The notes below the pieces were generated by a model. It was not told the origin of the DNA. It saw only the letters and a program-made list of their open reading frames with translations, and made no database searches. Below are positions 58,816-64,000 of a stretch of 64,000 nt of DNA, piece after piece (the stretch's first letter is position 1; the number at the start of each line of letters is the position of its first letter). Location of the stretch: the NCBI RefSeq assembly GCF_905171765.1, contig NC_053390.1, positions 591,753,793-591,817,792 on the forward strand, in the 5' to 3' direction. Source of the stretch: Bufo bufo. Its lineage: Eukaryota > Chordata > Amphibia > Anura > Bufonidae. Both the position numbers and the translations under genes were made by a program.

Positions 58816-59101
58816 TAAGGCCAAGTTCACATATGTCAGTTGTGTACGGTCAGCTACTTCAGGCTGGGAGCCAGACACAACTGATATACCAGCACAGCAC
58901 TTTAGTGCACAGATCTGGCCTCTATACGCTGATAGCAATGGACAGGAAAATACTACATACAGTGTTTATTTTTTGCCAGGCGTTATTTGACATCCAGCAT
59001 CATTAGTGATGTGGGGGAAGAATATGAATAATCCCATAGAAAACTATGGGATCTGTTCCCAAGTTGAGCCGGATTGACAGATATATGTGAAGCTGGCCTT
59101 A
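58816..59101. mobile_element. Palindromic MITE, taaggcc termini
   Basis: taaggccaagttcacatatg and atatgtgaagctggcctta are inverted ends with few mismatches. There is no clear direct TSD. It is non-coding. Confidence 0.65.
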
Positions 59102-59268
59102 GCTGGCAATTATTAGCCAAAAGCTTTTTCGAGTAGATGAAAAAAATTTATAAACACAAATCAACAGAAATAACAGCAGTACCAAAGGCATGTCCAGATA
59201 TGAAGATCGAACTGTCATCAGACACTAAACAAACACAAGTCCACCAAAGATATACAGTATGTTCTCTT

Positions 59269-59553
59269 TAGTGTTGAGTAAATCGAAGTATCTGAAGTGG
59301 ACTTTGATCCGAGTTTCAGGAAAATTTTTATTCACCGCGCACACTGAATAACTCCTGAAAGCCCTCATTTTTAATCTTAGATGCCCCAAAACAGAGATGA
59401 ATGCGGCATTTGAGGGGTTCAATGACGGGGGGCGGCACCTGCTACCTACAAAGAAATGAGCTTTGTAACAAAGTAATTTGTCACAAAGTGAATTTCTTTG
59501 TGAAATACAGCAAAGCAGACAAATTGAATTTTCAATAACTTCAATCATCACTA
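59269..59553. mobile_element. hAT MITE with near-perfect 8-bp TSD
   Basis: tagtgttgagtaaatcgaag and acttcaatcatcacta are imperfect inverted ends. The flanks gttctctt (59261-59268) and attctctt (59554-59561) agree at 7 of 8 bases. It is non-coding. Confidence 0.75.
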
Positions 59554-59632
59554 ATTCTCTTACCACTCAAAATTTAGTGAGGTTTTTAGAAAGAAGATAA
59601 ATCTAAAGGTAGCCATACATATAAGTCTAGTT

Positions 59633-59788
59633 CTGTGATGGCTAACCTCCGGCACTCCAGCTGTGGTAAAACTACAACTCCCAAGATGTACACTTGCTTA
59701 GCTGTTCTCAGAACTCCATAGAAATGATGGAGCATGCTGGGAGACATAGTTTCACCACAGTTGGAGTGCCGGAGGTTAGCCATCACTT
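59633..59788. mobile_element. 156-bp hAT-like MITE with 8-bp TSD
   Basis: gtctagtt at 59625-59632 and 59789-59796 flanks gtgatggctaacctccggca and tgccggaggttagccatcac. The whole element folds into one hairpin (cactccagctgtggt / accacagttggagtg). Confidence 0.88.
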
Positions 59789-59796
59789 GTCTAGTT

Positions 59797-60764
59797 AATG
59801 AAAAATGACAATTTCAACCAAAATAAACATTTGTCAGTTGAAAACTATTGTTTTCACCAGACCAATGACAGACCATTATTGTTTAAAGATAAATCGGCTG
59901 TGTTTAATATTTTTGTCTGACAGATGAAAGATCTTTCGTTAAAAAAAGAAAAAAAAAAAAAGATTGTTCATGATTTATGAACAAAAGATCTTTCGTCCAT
60001 TGCCCAGTTTTAATGTACATGTATGGGCAGCTTGAACAACTGTAAAGGCTAATATGTATTAAAATGCGCACAGCCATTTCTTAGAAACAAACGTTCAACT
60101 GGGTGTTCATCTGCTGGTCAACCATTAACCAACTTCTATCTAATTTGTATAGGGTGTTGACTCTCCTTCCACCTAAAGTTGATTTCAAATATCACACTCC
60201 TCAATGCGATATCACAAGGGTGATGAGATGTTCCTTCCATGGAGGGGGCAAGTGCCAGACAATACTTCACACAGAAATTAAATATTGAGCTTTAGTGTCA
60301 TGAATTACAGTGAAGCCTAACAAAGCAAAAAACATTAACGACACTTAGTAAGCAGAATTTTCTTTTTATTACACATGAGGTTGAAGTAAAAACAAGGTCA
60401 TCAATAAACAAATGCATCACGGTATGCAAATACTTGTCCTAGAATATCACACTGTGGGTTTGTTTTGAGACTTTGAATGTGGAGGTGGACTTAATCGACT
60501 TCTTGACTGAATGCTCAGTAATCACCTAGCAGTGAACTAGTATATTACTATAATTTATAAAGATAGTTTCACACACCTGGAATTCAGCCACATTTTAGCA
60601 TCTGAATTATGGTTGTAGCACCCAGAAACCCCTCCCAGTCTTATGAACTGAACTCAGATCATTCTGGGATTTTATAAAATATTCGATAAGTTAAAATATG
60701 TATTCATTACTTCTATCTTAATAAAATGCTGATGCATTCCATGTATAGAGGCACAGGATATATC
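59797..60764. other. AT-rich spacer
   Basis: No gene or clear repeat. An A run lies at 59941-59960. Confidence 0.5.
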
Positions 60765-61432
60765 TGTCACTACCAGAGCTTTGAGACGTTCTCACAGCTC
60801 TGTTTCTCCACCCCTGTGATGATGTCACTACTAGAGTTTGGAGGAGTTCTCACTGCTCTGTTTCTCCGCCCCTGTGATGAAGTCTTTACTTTCTGTTTCC
60901 TTCCTCCCAGCTGTTCCTCCTGCGGTTGATTTCCCTGCCTTTAAATCACCCCTCCTCCTATTGTAGGGCGTGGATTATATTTCTCATTTCAGTTGTAGCT
61001 CTTGCTTGAGTATCTTCACTTGTAGCTATCAGTTCACTGGACCTGTGTTCTGCTGCAGCAAGCACTCCGGATATTGCCAGCTGTCCTTGGATCCGTCTTC
61101 TCTGTGGCTGCAGCACCTTCAGCTAAGTGTGCAGACATTGTTGTGTACCTGGTTATTTTCTGACTGGATCTGAGGTGGCCACGGTTCCCTCCATATACTG
61201 AGCAGGGCACCGGTGGCCGTGCCCCTTCCACTATTGTAGGGGTTACAGTGGTCATCAGTCTTAGGTACGTGGGCATGACTCGTTCCGCCATTTGGATATG
61301 GGCATGTGCTTTAGCAGCATAGGGAGAGCTTTGAGGGTCTGACAGGGGTCACCCTTTATCCTCCCTAGTTTGGGTCCGGTCAGTAGCTCTTTTTACTGTG
61401 TATACACTTGTTGCTCACATACAGCCGTGACA
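60765..61432 (+). mobile_element. 5' LTR of a Ty3/gypsy element
   Basis: The 668-bp LTR begins TGTCAC and ends GTGACA. U3 has a direct repeat of ~57 bp: ctctgtttctccacccctgtgatgatgtcactactagag-type copies at ~60770 and ~60827, each with a ccctgtgatga block. A TATA-like tttaaatc is at 60939-60946. The gag start codon follows 31 bp downstream. The 3' LTR is outside the window. No TGG-type primer-binding site is seen directly after the LTR; that stretch reads ttataatccaccaaaacc. Confidence 0.8.
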
Positions 61433-61463
61433 TTATAATCCACCAAAACCGTCCTTTTTTGAC

Positions 61464-62926
61464 ATGGATCCGCTTTCTGGCCTGGTTGACCGCATGCAGG
61501 GTCTTTGTTTGGAAGTAGCGGATCTCCGTCAATCTATGACTCAGCTTCAAGCATTGGGCTCTGCTCCGGCTCATGGAGTCTGTTGCGAGCCAAAGGTCTC
61601 ACTTCCGGAAACGTTCTCCGGGGCAGTGAGAATTTTGTTCGCTTCAGAGAGGCATGCAAACTCATCTTTTGCTTGTGTCCCCATTCCTCTAGTAAGGAGG
61701 AGCAGAGGGTGAGGATTGTCATCTCCCTCCTCAGGGGTAATGCTCAGACTTGGGCTTTTTCGCTGCCATCAGGGGATCCCTCCCTTCGATCCGTGGAAAG
61801 ATTTTTCGTGGCCCTGGGGCAGATATATGATGACCCAGATCGTGTTGCTCTGGCCGAATCTAACTTACGTGTTTTATGCCAGAACAAACTGTCTGCGGAG
61901 CTTTATTGTTCTGAATTTCGGAGATGGGCAGCTGATTCAGGTTGGAATGATGCTGCACTCCGGAGTCAGTTCTGTCATGGTCTCTCAGATAGATTGAAAG
62001 ATGCGTTTGCTTTCCATGAGAGACCAACGTCCTTAGAGTCTGCCATGTCATTGGCGGTACGCCTTGACAGGCGTCTAAGAGAAATAAACAAGACCTCTCT
62101 GTCCAGCCATTGTCAGTCTAGGGGCAATGGTGCGGACTCATTCAGTGTGCAGGGGCCTCATCCTGTCTCGCTCCCCTCTGAGGAGGAGCCCATGCAGCTA
62201 GGTCGACTTGCCCCTGATAAAAGAGGATTTAGTCCTCAGAGTATGGTGTGTTTTTGTTGTGGGGGCATAGGTCATTTGGCAAATGTTTGTCCGTCTGGGA
62301 GATTCTTGAACTGTACTAAGAGCGATAATAAGAGAAAAACCTCAAAAGGTAAATCATCAAGTTCTGCTTCATCTGCTACTTTGGGCAAAGTTGATGTAGG
62401 AATTGATGCTTTTCCTCTGACCTGCAGTTCCCGTTTTCTCCTGTCTGCCAGGGTGGCGCTAGAGAGCAAGGTCATTTCTTGTGAGATTTTTGTCGATAGT
62501 GGAGCGGCCGTCAATCTTATTGACACTCAATTTGTAGCCATGCATGGTTTTCAGGTTTGCACATTAGAAAAGGATATACCTGTTTTCGCTATTGACTCTG
62601 CTCCACTCTCACAGAGATCTCTGAAGGGCATTGTTCACAATATCCGGCTAGCTGTAGGTGACACTCATGTGGAGGATATATCTTGTTTTGTCCTTAACGG
62701 ATTGCCTTCTCCTCTAGTTTTGGGGTTACCCTGGCTCACTAGACATAACCCCACTATTGATTGGCAAGGAAGGCAAATAAATGAGTGGAGTGACTTTTGT
62801 AGAGAGAATTGTCTCACAGCGACTTTTGCAGAGGTGTCTACTAAAACTGTGCCATCATTTCTCTCTGATTTCTCGGACGTGTTTTCCGAGAGCGGTGTTC
62901 AGGAGCTACCTCCTCAACCGGGAGTT
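61464..62926 (+). pseudogene. Ty3/gypsy gag and protease, one frameshift
   Basis: Gag packages element RNA and the aspartic protease matures the polyprotein. The start MDPLSGLVDRMQGL at 61464 follows the LTR leader. A one-base loss near 61621-61624 moves the frame; downstream it reads FREACKLIF and EEQRVRIVISLLRG. A CCHC zinc knuckle, CFCCGGIGHLANVC, is at 62249-62290 and the protease motif VDSGAAVNLID at ~62489-62520, followed by LGLPWLTRHNP. An extra base near 62914 shifts back to the gag start frame, so the listed frame stops at 62927-62929. The knuckle and DSG motif are otherwise intact. Confidence 0.88.
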
Positions 62927-64000
62927 TGACTGTCCCATTAACCTCATTCCCGGCGCCAAGCTGCCAAAAGCACGCCTCTACAATCTCTCACAACCGGAAA
63001 GAATCGCAATGCAAACTTATATTTCCGAGAGTCTCGATAAGGGGCATATTCGTCCCTCAAAGTCACCTGTGGCCGCGGGTTTTTTTTTTGTTAAAAAAAA
63101 AGATGGCTCTCTGAGACCTTGCCTAGATTTTAGGGAGCTGAACCGCATCACGATTCGCGATCCCTATCCCCTTCCTCTGATCCCGGACCTCTTCAACCAA
63201 ATTGTTGGGGCCAAGGTGTTTTCCAAATTGGATTTGAGAGGCGCGTACAACCTGGTCAGGGTCAGAGAGGGGGATGAATGGAAAATGGCCTTTAATACCC
63301 CTAACGGGCATTTCGAGAATCTCGTTATGCCTTTCGGCCTGATGAATGCTCCGGCCGTCTTTCAGCATTTTGTTAATAGTATTTTCTACCATTTAATGGG
63401 GAAATTTGTATTGGTGTATCTTGATGATATTTTGATTTTTTCCCCTGATGTTCAGGCCCATCAGGATCATCTTTTTCAGGTTCTGCAGATTCTGCGTGAA
63501 AATAAATTGTACGCCAAGCTGGAGAAATTTCTTTTTATGGTATCGGAGATTCAATTTCTGGGTTTTCTCCTCTCTGCTTCTGGTTTTCGCATGGATCCGG
63601 AGAAGGTCCGTGCTGTACTTGAGTGGGAGCTTCCTGAGAATCAGAAGGCATTGATGCACTTTCTGGGTTTTGCGAACTATTACAGAAAGTTCGTTTTGAA
63701 TTATTCCTCTGTTGTCAAACCCCTTACTGACATGACAAAAAAGGGGGCAGATTTTTCCTCTTGGTCGGAGGAGGCGCTTGCAGCCTTTTCTAAGATTAAA
63801 GAGAGTTTTGCGTCTGCTCCCGTCTTGGTGCATCCCGATGTTTCCTTACCTTTTATTGTTGAGGTGGATGCTTCCGAGGTGGGTGTGGGTGCAGTTTTGT
63901 CCCAGGGCCCTTCTCCTGCCAAATGGCGACCCTGTGCCTTTTTCTCTAAAAAACTCTCCCCGGCAGAGAGAAACTATGATGTGGGAGATAGGGAGTTGTT
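62915..64000 (+). pseudogene. Ty3/gypsy pol: reverse transcriptase and start of RNase H
   Basis: After the one-base insertion near 62914, pol reads on in the original frame and stays open to the window edge. RT motifs in order: [36 protein letters not shown] (catalytic Asp), [13 protein letters not shown] and [10 protein letters not shown] (YLDD at ~63413-63424). The connection domain [12 protein letters not shown] and the start of RNase [15 protein letters not shown], follow. Integrase lies beyond the edge. Given the two upstream indels this copy is probably not functional, though RT itself shows no break. Confidence 0.9.

Noticed and set aside
58166..58938. Minus-strand frames of 98 and 167 codons
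   Set aside because: No recognisable domain, and one overlaps a MITE. Chance frames of this length are expected in 64 kb.
1..64000. Search for tRNA, rRNA and host exons
   Set aside because: I found no convincing tRNA cloverleaf, rRNA block or exon with splice sites and a known domain by eye; a profile search could still find small ones.

Overview
The window looks like intergenic or intronic DNA from a large, transposon-rich vertebrate genome, most likely a frog or toad. The reasons are the mix of families: TTAA-flanked T2/Kolobok-like MITEs, CR1-like and L1/Tx1-like LINEs, Tc1-like elements, hAT elements with 8-bp target-site duplications (TSDs), a Penelope-like element (PLE) and a Ty3/gypsy element. 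No host exon, rRNA or tRNA gene was recognised. Nearly every long reading frame is transposon-derived or the by-product of a tandem repeat.

Layout. 1-2233: right arm of a hAT-like element with a ~75-bp minisatellite, interrupted by a solo LTR (827-1378). 2582-6351: T2-like MITEs, an internally deleted hAT derivative (3969-5853) and a palindromic MITE. 7018-7318: a short PLE-like insertion. 7445-18321: a complete 10.9-kb hAT element with perfect 8-bp TSDs and a zf-BED/hAT transposase gene on the minus strand, broken by one in-frame stop and one frameshift. It also holds a 141-bp satellite, a 295-bp tandem repeat, a 2-kb non-autonomous hAT and a CR1 fragment. 20060-28610: a TTAA element filled by nested insertions (a Tc1 split by a PLE; a T2-like element containing a hAT and another Tc1). 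29255-33773: MITEs and a Tc1 remnant carrying two insertions. 33915-43136: a MITE split by a CR1-like LINE, itself split by a nearly intact 6.9-kb L1/Tx1-like LINE with 16-bp TSDs. 44011-50330: PIF/Harbinger-like MITEs, a tandem repeat carrying hammerhead ribozyme motifs (47182-47812) and a minisatellite. 51186-57258: a hAT element with a T2-like MITE and a 5-kb TTAA element nested at one point. 57640-59788: small MITEs. 60765-64000: the 5' LTR and gag-pol start of a Ty3/gypsy element that runs off the window.

How parts relate. The full hAT (7445-18321) and the deletion derivative (3969-5853) share termini and coding ends, so they form an autonomous-type/derivative pair. The nesting gives clear relative ages, for example TTAA element, then Tc1, then PLE. 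The most unusual signal is the 288-bp tandem unit at 47182-47812. Each of its two full copies can fold into an extended type-I hammerhead ribozyme, and all three copies, including the partial third, keep a perfect ATTTGCAT octamer. A second hammerhead-like motif lies in the 3' region of the PLE at 21969-24170. All family names rest on motif recognition by eye, without database searches.
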